DNA of 64,000 bases from Methylobacterium sp. J-077 (GTDB lineage: Bacteria > Pseudomonadota > Alphaproteobacteria > Rhizobiales > Beijerinckiaceae): the NCBI RefSeq assembly GCF_022829365.1, contig NZ_JAKSYJ010000083.1:1-64000 (forward strand). Reading direction: 5' to 3'. Both the position numbers and the translations under genes were made by a program. Below the pieces are notes generated by a model. That model worked only from the letters and a program-made list of their open reading frames with translations, had not been told where the DNA came from and did no database searches. This document shows, in pieces, positions 23,457 through 31,312 of the stretch; the first letter of the stretch is position 1; the number at the start of each line of letters is the position of its first letter.

Positions 23457-25697
23457 TTACTTGAATCGAATTCCGGTTCGTGCGTTACCGTTTGCCCTCT
23501 TATGAATACCGATGTCCATGCGAGTAAGTGTCTTCATGAACATAATCTTGTTCAATGGCTCTGACCCACTGTTATCGGAGTAAGACACGTACCGCTCATA
23601 CAGTTCTCCGGCCATGATCTTGCTAACTCCATCACGCACGCACGCAGCATCAATGAAGTCCGCGACATTATTGTTTTCACTTCTATACTCAGCGATGGAA
23701 TGACGAACAGACTCAGGTGGAGCAAGAAAATCCCCTTTCATTTCTCCGATCTGCTCCAAACCTTCCAGCGACCAATTCAATATGCCCGGAAGCTCACCCT
23801 TTAGCTTTTCGAGTAGTTTTGGATCCCTTTCCTCCGGCTTGAACGTTCTGGGAAATTCAATGACATGGATCCTCCGCCAGATCGCATCATCATTCCCGGA
23901 AATCTGTGGCAACTCATTACTGGCAAACCACAATTTGAACTCAGGCCGCATATTGAAGTAATCTTTGTACAATCGCTTGACCGACATCATATCACCGCCA
24001 GTCATTCGCTTGATCTTAGCAACAGCAAGCCGATCTCCCGATTCACCTTCGGTAGCATAGGCAAATCGCTTTCCCACCAATGAGGCCAAGTCATCAGTCT
24101 TATCGTTTGAGAACTTCTGCTGCATGATTGAATGGGCTGGAAGAGCCGTCCCATAATCACCCATCAACGCCTGCAATAGACTCAGAAATACCGATTTCCC
24201 ATTTGCACCGGCGCCGATTAGGATAAACATGATCTGTGCTTCAACACTGCCAGTCAGAGTATATCCAACAGCGCGACGCACATACTCGATCTTCTCTATG
24301 TCACCATTGAATACCTGGGAGATGAAATCCAGGAATTTAGGACATGAAGCATCGGCACGAAAATCTGTTCCGATCCTTTTAGTTATGATATCGTTTGGCG
24401 TTATCAGTCGCTGAACGCTTAGATCCAGCACACCGTTGCGAGTTCCAATGAGATGGGAATGAGCATTAAAGCCCCTATCGTCAGTCCGTTTCAATGACTC
24501 TGAGAGTTCATAGACGGAATTGATACGTGCACTAGATTGCGATGCGCGAATCTTGACAGGATCGCTTATAGTGTTCGTCCTAGCTGGCTCTTTCAAGAAA
24601 TCTATGATCGTTGCTTTAACCTCAACAGGCGAGATAGGATCGTATACCTCAGAACTATTCTTGTAGAATCGTTCTTCATGTTCGGCATAGATCAGACTAC
24701 CAATTGTTGATTCGTGAAATGCTTCGGCTGTCGAGATGTCGGTACTTGTATCAATCGTGACGGATACAGTGCGCGTGTTGTTGTTAACGGCAATGGCCTT
24801 CGACGCAGTCTGCCGTCCACCCATCCATTCGATAAGAGTATTGAGGGCTTTTTCTGAGCCGAACAATTTAATCAGTTTTGACCGCCATTCTACCGGCTTC
24901 TGATCTGCCGCACGCTCATAGGTAGTCACTACAGTTCCAATGCGATCATCCATCTCTTCATCGTCCGTGATGTCGCAAAGGGTTTGCACCACCGTCAAGC
25001 ATGATTCCTGATTTACCTCGCTGCAAGCACAGAGTCCGGCGAACCGAAGCGCGAGCTTATGCCGACCGCCCTGGACCCAGAATTCGGATAGGACGCTTAC
25101 CGTCGCGATTTGACGTACGGCTCTGAGAAGGTCGTCTCGTTGGACCCATGACGGCACGCCATCCTTGCCGGCCTCATAGCGCACCGCCTCACCGTCAGGA
25201 TGCACGGAGCCGACCATCATTGTCTGACAGCCATCGCCTCGAAACTCGACGAGCATCTTCCCGCTGACAGGGTGCGTCAGCTTCACAGTCCGAGTGTCGC
25301 CTGTGATGCGGAAGAGGTAATGCGAGCCCGGCTTACTATCTCGGCCAAACACCAATCCGGTAGGCGGCAGGATCAGCGCTGCCGCCTCAGTCGTGTTCGA
25401 GCCGTCAAGATCGATGTCCACCAGACCACCGGATGCCGTTCCGGTCAGAACCCCCACGTTGATATCCGAGGGAATCGATCCAAAGTTGAGCAAGCTCTTT
25501 AGCTCCTCACCTTTGTTCTGCCAGTCCTGCTGCACCGGTTTCTTAGTTTTCGAATGCAGGGGGATATACGAGAAATGAGTTTCATTGTAATCGATATTCA
25601 ATTTACTAGACCATTTTAAACATGCGTCTTTATCCGCCACCAAAAGGCCGGCGATTTTAATAAGAGCAATACAGTTGAAATTCGCCCCAAGCAGCAA
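23457..25697 (-). CDS. P4-type primase-helicase (Prim-Pol plus SF3 helicase)
   Basis: The product has 746 residues. The N-terminal primase/polymerase domain has the catalytic acidic cluster LVDIDLDGSN (D94, D96, D98), followed by SHYLFR (H126) and EFRGDGCQTMMVGSVHPDG. A D5_N-type linker spans about 400-480. The superfamily 3 helicase has Walker A GAGANGKS (495-502), a WFASNELP sensor and an AIWRRI arginine finger. This is the layout of phage P4 alpha-like and plasmid primases, which unwind and prime the element's own origin. It shows that the element replicates autonomously after excision. No capsid gene accompanies it, as is usual for satellites. Confidence 0.92.
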   Translation of the reverse strand: MLLGANFNCIALIKIAGLLVADKDACLKWSSKLNIDYNETHFSYIPLHSKTKKPVQQDWQNKGEELKSLLNFGSIPSDINVGVLTGTASGGLVDIDLDGSNTTEAAALILPPTGLVFGRDSKPGSHYLFRITGDTRTVKLTHPVSGKMLVEFRGDGCQTMMVGSVHPDGEAVRYEAGKDGVPSWVQRDDLLRAVRQIATVSVLSEFWVQGGRHKLALRFAGLCACSEVNQESCLTVVQTLCDITDDEEMDDRIGTVVTTYERAADQKPVEWRSKLIKLFGSEKALNTLIEWMGGRQTASKAIAVNNNTRTVSVTIDTSTDISTAEAFHESTIGSLIYAEHEERFYKNSSEVYDPISPVEVKATIIDFLKEPARTNTISDPVKIRASQSSARINSVYELSESLKRTDDRGFNAHSHLIGTRNGVLDLSVQRLITPNDIITKRIGTDFRADASCPKFLDFISQVFNGDIEKIEYVRRAVGYTLTGSVEAQIMFILIGAGANGKSVFLSLLQALMGDYGTALPAHSIMQQKFSNDKTDDLASLVGKRFAYATEGESGDRLAVAKIKRMTGGDMMSVKRLYKDYFNMRPEFKLWFASNELPQISGNDDAIWRRIHVIEFPRTFKPEERDPKLLEKLKGELPGILNWSLEGLEQIGEMKGDFLAPPESVRHSIAEYRSENNNVADFIDAACVRDGVSKIMAGELYERYVSYSDNSGSEPLNKIMFMKTLTRMDIGIHKRANGNARTGIRFK

Positions 25698-25793
25698 TAG
25701 CTCGGCGCAGTTTGTTGCCTTAAGTACTAAAGCGATGTGTTTATCTCATAATTTCAGTGAGATGTCAACAAGAAATTTACGTAAAACAATTCA

Positions 25794-26099
25794 ATGCAGT
25801 CTAATGAACCTGCGCGTGGCACAATTCGCCATCATTGTCAATATCTATTTGGAATAATCGCCGACAATTTGGATAGATTGTATCAATTTGCGACCGATCA
25901 CTGGAAAACACTCATAGACCGGACGGATCCACTTTTCCAGATTCATTCTGAAAATCCGTTCCATATAACAGTAATATGCGGTGACAGTCCGTTTCCGAAC
26001 TTTAGATTGTTTCTGTACGATTTAAGGTTTACTTGCGAAGATGCGAGTTTCAAGATCCTACTGTCGCAGCTTTTTACTCTACTTTTGATCGATCTATAA
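25794..26099 (+). CDS. Possible small hypothetical protein
   Basis: A 101-codon frame begins MQSNEPARGTIRHHCQYLFG and includes DNLDRLYQFATDHWKTLIDR and a hydrophobic ending. The composition is protein-like for an AT-rich gene, but no ribosome site is clear. It is divergent from the primase. No family is recognised. Confidence 0.3.
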   Translation: MQSNEPARGTIRHHCQYLFGIIADNLDRLYQFATDHWKTLIDRTDPLFQIHSENPFHITVICGDSPFPNFRLFLYDLRFTCEDASFKILLSQLFTLLLIDL

Positions 26100-26505
26100 G
26101 CAACATGATGTAAAGTTTTAGATTAGTTTTCAGACTTTAGTTTATAGCCGGCCATTATCGCCCCACATTCACTGAAATTAAGTTCTGCGTGATTTCTATA
26201 ATCAACATAAAGGTTTGGCTGGACGATCACACCGGACTCTCACATAAGACGGTAAGTCGGTTGTCGTTCTGATTGTTCAATCCTCTGCAATCAACGGTGA
26301 AACAGCGGTAGTTCAACCGTAAATCGGGAGTTCGATCCTCCCTATCGTCACTTGAAATCAGTCAAGTAATGAAGTGACGCAAAAACTTATAGCCGAGCTT
26401 GAACCGGTTTAATCACTGTGTGGGCCGCAATATTAGCTAGACGCTTCCCCAACTTAGGCGGCATCGGCAAGAAATATTCTAAACATTCCTTGCCGCCTGC
26501 CTGTT
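26100..26505. other. Non-coding stretch with a tRNA-like structure
   Basis: This gap between the small divergent frame and the end of the integrase gene holds a tRNA-like sequence at 26248-26350. The rest is AT-rich and without a supported gene; replication origin or excision signals could lie here. Confidence 0.45.
26248..26350 (+). tRNA. tRNA-like sequence with long variable region
   Basis: A 7-bp acceptor stem forms from GACGGTA (26248-26254) and TATCGTC (26343-26349), followed by A. Directly before the 3' arm is a perfect T-arm, GGGAG-TTCGATC-CTCCC (26326-26342). A GATTG/CAATC stem (26271-26275 with 26288-26292) stands where an anticodon stem belongs, but its loop is 12 bases rather than 7. 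A CGGT/ACCG hairpin could be a long variable arm. There is no encoded CCA and no canonical D-arm or T8. It is either a divergent phage-type tRNA or a decayed one; no amino acid is assigned. Confidence 0.4.
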
Positions 26506-27513
26506 CTATGTAGGCTTATTAAAGATCGCGGCGAGTTTGGCAGCGACACTTTCAGGCTTGATATGCGTGTATCTTCTTAACATTTGATAATCGCGGTGGC
26601 CCGAAATCATTGCGACCTCCGGCACACTTAACCCATATTCAAAATATCTAGAGATGCCTTCATGCCTTAGATCATGCCATCGCAGATTTCGAATTCCCGC
26701 AGCCTTGAGCAAATTCACCCACCAAGAATTTAGTGTGAAGTAGTTTACTGAGATAATTGAAGTGTTGCCGTTTTTTCTTTCGATTGATCGTATGATTTCC
26801 ATTGCCCTCGGAGTCAGTGGAATTGTCCGTGGATATTCGTTTTTTGTTTTCGGGATGTGAAGTGTCGATTGACTGAAATCAATATCCGACCATTTAGCGT
26901 TAAGAAGTTCGCCCTTTCTCATTGCTGTTTCAATAGCCAGTTCAATGATATGTATCATAGACTTTTCGCCTCGGCGAAAATCACTATCGACAATTCGGTC
27001 CCATTCTTCCTTTGAAATGCGCCGCTCTCTACTATTTCGAACCTTCGGTTTCCGCACGCTTTTGAAGACATTTGTTGACAGTCGAACGCCCCATTCGCTT
27101 TGAGCTATGGTCAGACAATGTGAACCGATGGAAAGCTCTCTCACGACCGTTGCAGGTTTAACTGTTTTCAATCTTTGATCTCTGTAACGAGCAACATCTC
27201 CCTCGCACAGATCGCTAAGCTTTATGTTGTATATATCCGACCTTTGAAATCTCTTTAGTACCGAAACTTCGCGCTTATACCAATATCTCTTTGAAAGAAT
27301 TTCGATAAAATATCTTTCGAGCAATTCTCCTATGGTCTCCGTATTGTTAGATTGTTGATCTTTTATATCGATGCGGCTGTATTTATCCGTCTCCGTAGCT
27401 TTCGACCATCTTACCGCCTCGGATTTTGTTTCGAAAGTCTTTGTCGTAGCTTGAGATCCTTTTATTCTTATTTGGACCTGATATTTCCCATTTCTTTTCC
27501 TGATCGTTGCCAT
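26506..27513 (-). CDS. int: Tyrosine recombinase (integrase)
   Basis: The product has 335 residues from ATG 27513, chosen for its GAGG ribosome site; the frame is open to 27552. The N-terminal arm-binding part (MATIRKRNGKYQVQIRIKG) and core-binding SAM-like helices precede the catalytic domain. That domain has R199 (ETAMRKGEL), H280-x-x-R283 (HDLRHEG), H306 (SGHR) and the nucleophile Y315 (RRYTHI), so it appears active. It lies at the right end of the element, next to attR and reading away from flhB on the same strand. The start lies inside the out-of-frame tail of truncated flhB, 139 bases from the junction, so flagellar-operon transcripts can carry it. Confidence 0.93.
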   Translation of the reverse strand: MATIRKRNGKYQVQIRIKGSQATTKTFETKSEAVRWSKATETDKYSRIDIKDQQSNNTETIGELLERYFIEILSKRYWYKREVSVLKRFQRSDIYNIKLSDLCEGDVARYRDQRLKTVKPATVVRELSIGSHCLTIAQSEWGVRLSTNVFKSVRKPKVRNSRERRISKEEWDRIVDSDFRRGEKSMIHIIELAIETAMRKGELLNAKWSDIDFSQSTLHIPKTKNEYPRTIPLTPRAMEIIRSIERKNGNTSIISVNYFTLNSWWVNLLKAAGIRNLRWHDLRHEGISRYFEYGLSVPEVAMISGHRDYQMLRRYTHIKPESVAAKLAAIFNKPT

Positions 27514-28486
27514 CGTCATCCTCATTGTGACTGACATTGTGCCCGAACGCATGAATCAAAGGCTTCCGATAGGATCGAATGGTGCTTGAGCGACCGATAA
27601 ACCATTGTTTTACAATGATTTTCTGATCGACTAGCGTGAGGCAGAAGCATAGCAGCGCGATGGCGTAATGCGTCGGGTTGGCCAGGATCATCGTGGCGCG
27701 GGGCACGGACGCCATCATCTGCTTGCGCACGCGATCCAGCGCGATCGAGCGCAGCTTGGCCTTCACCGCCGGATTGCCCTCGGTCTGCTTGTATTCGTCC
27801 TTCAGATCCTGCTTCGACATCCGCAGGTCGCGCTGCCACTTCATGCGTGTCCAGACGAGATCGCCCGCGACCAAGGCAATCGTCGCGACGCTGACTGCGG
27901 AAACCAGTCGGACCGACAGGCTCAGAAGCAATTCGGGCAGGCCGATCGGATCCTCAAACATGATATTCTTGATCTCGTGTCGGTCGGCGCGCAGAATCAT
28001 GAAGACGACGCCGCCGATGGCCAGGAACTTGAGAACGCTTTTCCCAAATTCGATATATCCTTGCAGGCTGAAAACGCGATCCCACCCACTGACGGGTGAA
28101 ATGCGAGACCATTGCGGCCTGATGCGCTCGCCCGCGATGCGCGGCACATTCTGGAAGATCGAAGCGGCCAACCCGGCCGCCATCAGGATCACCAGCATGG
28201 GCAGCAGGAGCTTCCACATCGTGAAGGCCAGCGCCACGAGGAGCTGCTCCGCATCCTGCCCGTTGGCCAGGGCGAAGTTCCGCGGTTGCTCCAGGAGCAG
28301 GGTGAGCTGCCGCACGAACGGCGCGCCGTGATCCCGCACAACGAAGACGAGGATGATGAGCGTCGCCGCAATCGAAGCGAAGATCGGCGCCTCCCGCGAG
28401 AACGGGACATTGCCCTTCTCGAGCGCCTCGCCGATCTTCTTCTCGCTCGCGGCCTCGGTCTTGCTCTCCTTGTCCTCGTCCGACAT
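27383..28486 (-). CDS. flhB: flhB 5' part, truncated with an element-encoded tail
   Basis: FlhB is the inner-membrane export-gate protein that cleaves itself at N-P of NPTH to switch substrate class. Residues 1-278 are true FlhB: a charged start (SDEDKESKTEAASEKKIGEA), four membrane helices, the linker KQDLKDEYKQTEGNPAVKAK and NPTHYAIAL, with the cleavable N at residue 270. From codon 279 the frame runs into the element and adds a foreign tail of 89 residues (starting LCFCLTLVDQK). The real C-terminal domain lies at 15248-15477. The chain may insert and even cleave, but FlhB-C is lost, so export switching should fail. It is last in the motA-fliM-fliN-fliG operon. Confidence 0.93.
   Translation of the reverse strand: MSDEDKESKTEAASEKKIGEALEKGNVPFSREAPIFASIAATLIILVFVVRDHGAPFVRQLTLLLEQPRNFALANGQDAEQLLVALAFTMWKLLLPMLVILMAAGLAASIFQNVPRIAGERIRPQWSRISPVSGWDRVFSLQGYIEFGKSVLKFLAIGGVVFMILRADRHEIKNIMFEDPIGLPELLLSLSVRLVSAVSVATIALVAGDLVWTRMKWQRDLRMSKQDLKDEYKQTEGNPAVKAKLRSIALDRVRKQMMASVPRATMILANPTHYAIALLCFCLTLVDQKIIVKQWFIGRSSTIRSYRKPLIHAFGHNVSHNEDDDGNDQEKKWEISGPNKNKRISSYDKDFRNKIRGGKMVESYGDG
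27652..27661. repeat. Attachment core, right end (attR)
   Basis: This second copy of GCAGCGCGAT directly repeats the one at 15478-15487. To its right lies the flhB 5' part encoding NPTHYA. Deleting one copy and the sequence between leaves a single core inside an intact flhB. Confidence 0.85.
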
Positions 28487-28500
28487 CGCAATCGACCCGC

Positions 28501-29526
28501 TCAGCTGAAGTAGGTGTCTTCGGCTTCAGCCTGGTTGAGCTCGATCTCGCCGCGGGAGGCCATCTCCAAGGCCTGGTCGGTGATCGCACGGCGCGCTTCG
28601 AGCACGTCGCGCTGGGAGGCGGGCTCGCCGCCTTCGAGTTCGTGCTCCACGAGGCGCCGCGTGCGGGCCGTGATGGCACTCAGCACGACGTTGCGGAGCG
28701 TGCCGCTGGTCCCCTTCAGCGCCAGGATGATGCGTTCGGGCGGGATCTGATCAAACAGGGCCGTGCGCGCCCGGGGCGTCATGTGGATGATGTCGTCGAA
28801 GGTGAACAGCAGGCTCTTGAGGATCTCCGCCGACTTGGGACGCGATTGCGCGAGGCTGTCCAGGACCTCCTCCATGCCCTGGCGCTCCATCTTGTTGATG
28901 ATGTCGGCCATGCGCGCATGGGTGTCCGCACCGGCATTGCGGGCCTGGTTGATCATGAAGTCCTCGTGCATCGTCTGCTCGATCATCTTCATCGTCCCGT
29001 CGACGGTGGGCTTGAACGTCAGCATCCGGCGCATGACCCCGTTCCGCAACGGCGCCGGAAGCTGGGCCATCACCTTGGCGGCGCAGGCCGGTTTCACCTT
29101 CGACAGGATCAGGGCCGCGGTCTGCGGGTGCTCCTTCAGCAGATAGGACGCCAGCGCGGTCTCCGCCCCGTTCGAGATGCGGTCCCAGACCGAGCGCTCG
29201 CCCTGCCCGAGGACGTCGGCCATGATGCTGGCGATCTGCTCGGGCGGCAGGTTGCCCTCCAGCAGCTTCTCCATCTCGCGGGCGGTTCCGATCAGGTTGG
29301 CCCCGTCGGAGAAGAACGCGGTCACCTCGTCGATGATGTTCTCGAGCTGCGATCGCGAGACCGGTCCGAGCTGCGCGACGGCGCGGGTGATCTGCTTCAG
29401 TTCCGCAGTGTCGAAATACTTGACCAGACGACTCGCCGTCGCCTTGTTCATCGCGATGAGGACGGCCGCGACTTCCTCGGCGGGGTTCAGGACGCGCGTG
29501 ACCTTGGTGAGGGGGCCGACGGCCAT
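28501..29526 (-). CDS. fliG: Flagellar motor switch protein FliG
   Basis: The product has 341 residues, full length. FliG forms the top of the C-ring, binds the MS-ring protein FliF through its N-terminal domain, and takes torque from MotA through its C-terminal charged helix. Seen here are the N-terminal KVTRVLNPAEEVAAVLIAMN, the middle domain with EHPQTAALILSKV (the conserved EHPQT), and the C-terminal ARTALFDQIPPERIILALKG. It lies between fliN and flhB on the minus strand, 14 bases from each. The ending EAEDTYFS is variable in the family. Confidence 0.95.
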   Translation of the reverse strand: MAVGPLTKVTRVLNPAEEVAAVLIAMNKATASRLVKYFDTAELKQITRAVAQLGPVSRSQLENIIDEVTAFFSDGANLIGTAREMEKLLEGNLPPEQIASIMADVLGQGERSVWDRISNGAETALASYLLKEHPQTAALILSKVKPACAAKVMAQLPAPLRNGVMRRMLTFKPTVDGTMKMIEQTMHEDFMINQARNAGADTHARMADIINKMERQGMEEVLDSLAQSRPKSAEILKSLLFTFDDIIHMTPRARTALFDQIPPERIILALKGTSGTLRNVVLSAITARTRRLVEHELEGGEPASQRDVLEARRAITDQALEMASRGEIELNQAEAEDTYFS

Positions 29527-29540
29527 GACGTTGCGTCCCG

Positions 29541-29939
29541 TCAGCCGTTGGAATCGGCCGTCGCGGGACCGACGATTTCGGTCAGCGACACGCCGAAGCG
29601 CGAGTTGTCGTCCTCGACGACGACGACTTCGCCGCGTGCGATGACCCGGCCGTTCACGACGACGTCGACCGGCTCACCGACGCGGTGGTCGAGGGGAACG
29701 ATCGCCCCGCGCCCGAGCTTCATCAGGTTCGCCACCGGCATCGTCGCCGATCCGAGGACCACCTGCATCAGGACCGGGATGCGGAGGATCGAATCCAGGT
29801 TCCGGCCGCTGCCGGCCTTCTCGCCCTGGGCGCGCCGCTCCTGCGCCTGGGCCTCGATCTTCGCGAACAGGCTCTCCTTGTGGCCGTTGCCGGAGCCGCC
29901 ATCGGTTTCCGCATCCGAAAAGTCTGAGGCTGACATCAT
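29541..29939 (-). CDS. fliN: Flagellar motor switch protein FliN
   Basis: The product has 132 residues from ATG 29939 with an AAGGAA ribosome site. The first 55 residues are polar linker. The SpoA domain follows: ILRIPVLMQVVLGSATMPVA, LMKLGRGAIVPLDHRVGEPV and VNGRVIARGEVVVVEDD. FliN builds the lower C-ring with FliM and docks the export ATPase through FliH. Order in the operon is fliM, a 111-aa gene, fliN, fliG, as in rhizobia except for the extra gene. Confidence 0.92.
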   Translation of the reverse strand: MMSASDFSDAETDGGSGNGHKESLFAKIEAQAQERRAQGEKAGSGRNLDSILRIPVLMQVVLGSATMPVANLMKLGRGAIVPLDHRVGEPVDVVVNGRVIARGEVVVVEDDNSRFGVSLTEIVGPATADSNG

Positions 29940-30051
29940 AGGTTCCTTGAGGAAATCAGGGCCGGCGCCGTCTCGACCGCCGCTCGGATCGGGCGGCTTC
30001 AAGCCGTGACGCCACCGCGCGCGTTCGGCGCGTACGCGCCGGCCATCGGCA

Positions 30052-30387
30052 TCAGACGCTCGACAGGCTGCCGACCGCGGACTCGTGGGCGACGCTCGCG
30101 GGCTGCACCGCGGCTGTCAGCTTGAGCCGCTCGGCCTTGAGCTCGGCCAGGGCCGCCTTCGCGAACTCGATTTCGCAGCTGAGATCCTCCAGGACGGTCC
30201 GCCCTTCCTGGGCGAAGGCCTGCACGGCGTTGCTCGCGCCGACCATGGCGCAGGCGCTCCAATCGATCATGTCCCGGTACTGCGCATGATACCGGTCCAG
30301 GCGCTTCAAGCGCATGTACATCGGGACCAAGCACCCGGTCGTCGCGACCAGGGCGGCGAAGAGCAGGGCTTCAGCGAGAGAGAACAT
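30052..30387 (-). CDS. Small membrane-anchored protein between fliM and fliN
   Basis: The product has 111 residues from ATG 30387, overlapping the end of fliM by 17 bases. It starts with one membrane helix (MFSLAEALLFAALVATTGCL, followed by VPMYMRLKRLDRYH). A soluble helical part ends in a coiled-coil-like segment (EIEFAKAALAELKAERLKLT). No domain is known to me. The tight overlap and position inside the C-ring gene set suggest a motor- or export-associated accessory protein specific to this lineage; that role is inference. Confidence 0.7.
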   Translation of the reverse strand: MFSLAEALLFAALVATTGCLVPMYMRLKRLDRYHAQYRDMIDWSACAMVGASNAVQAFAQEGRTVLEDLSCEIEFAKAALAELKAERLKLTAAVQPASVAHESAVGSLSSV

Positions 30388-31312
30388 CGTCGATAAACTC
30401 CTGGTCCTGATCGATGAACCGGTCGACACGCAGCACGATGGTGCCATCCTGCTGCCCGACGTCACACCAGAACAACTCACGATTGTTGCCCTCGAGCTTG
30501 ACGCGCGTATTCGGCGTCGCCCGCAACTCGATCACCTGACCGACCTCCAGGCTGGCGATCTCGCCCAGGGTCAAGGGCTTCTCTTCCAGGATCGCCTTGA
30601 GCGTCACCGGGGTCTTCTGGACCTCGCCGGCGATCTGCCGCGTCCAGCGGGAATCGCGCGCCGTGCTCTCGCCAACCAGGATCCGGGCCAAGCTCTGGCG
30701 CATGGGGTTGAGGACGGATTGCGGGATGACGATGAACATCTCGCCGCCGCGATTGAGCGCCTGCAGAACGAACTTTGCGGCGACGGCCTGATTGTTCCGG
30801 CGGCCGATCACCGCGAAATCCATCCGCAGCTCCGTCCGTTCGAGCTTGAACGGCGTGTCCGCCACCAGGGCGAAGGCGGCCTGCAGCGCCTTGCCGATCT
30901 GGTCGAAGATCCGCTGGGCCATCCGCATCTCGATGGCCGAGAAGGAACGCTCCTCGTCGAGGGGAGGCTCGGAACCGTCGGAGCCGAGAAGAACCTCCAC
31001 CATGGTGAAGACGAAGTCGCGATCGAAGTCGACCAGGATGTGGCTGTCCCATTCCGGCGCCTGGAAGATGCCCGCGATGGCGTTCGCCTCATAGGGTTCG
31101 AGGATGTCCCCGAAGCGCTGGCTTTCCACGTTGCTCAGGGAGAAATACACCGGCGACGCCGCGAAATGGCGCAGGTGCTCGGCGCTGAACGTCGCCACCC
31201 GGTCCAGGATGACGTGCAGCATCGGCAGCCGGTCGAGCGAGAGGCCCGCGGCGTCCAGCAGCCGATCCCGGATGTCGCTGGTGATCTGCTGCTTGTCCTG
31301 CGTGTCCGCCAT
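30371..31312 (-). CDS. fliM: Flagellar motor switch protein FliM
   Basis: The product has 313 residues from ATG 31312, which shares one base with the motA stop; a GTG one codon earlier is possible. The middle CheC-like domain contains FTMVEVLLGSDGSEPPLDEE, and the C-terminal SpoA domain contains TLGEIASLEVGQVIELRATP. FliM forms the C-ring wall and receives CheY-P. The N-terminus begins MADTQDKQQITSDIRDRLLD and lacks the enterobacterial LSQ-x-EIDALL CheY-binding peptide, as seen in several rhizobial FliM proteins, so switching input may differ. Confidence 0.93.
   Translation of the reverse strand: MADTQDKQQITSDIRDRLLDAAGLSLDRLPMLHVILDRVATFSAEHLRHFAASPVYFSLSNVESQRFGDILEPYEANAIAGIFQAPEWDSHILVDFDRDFVFTMVEVLLGSDGSEPPLDEERSFSAIEMRMAQRIFDQIGKALQAAFALVADTPFKLERTELRMDFAVIGRRNNQAVAAKFVLQALNRGGEMFIVIPQSVLNPMRQSLARILVGESTARDSRWTRQIAGEVQKTPVTLKAILEEKPLTLGEIASLEVGQVIELRATPNTRVKLEGNNRELFWCDVGQQDGTIVLRVDRFIDQDQEFIDDVLSR

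Larger units (their letters stand above)
15478..27661. mobile_element. Integrated satellite-like element disrupting flhB
   Basis: The element is about 12.2 kb, bounded by the direct 10-mer GCAGCGCGAT, and inserted nine codons after the FlhB NP cleavage site. Composition is clearly AT-richer than the flanks and varies between modules. It has a tyrosine integrase at one end, a P4-type primase-helicase, a tRNA-like sequence, small phage-style genes and cargo enzyme pairs. No capsid, packaging, tail, lysis or conjugation genes are seen, so it fits a phage satellite or an integrative mobilisable element that borrows a helper. A second integrase remnant near the left end suggests a composite history. 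Confidence 0.9.
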
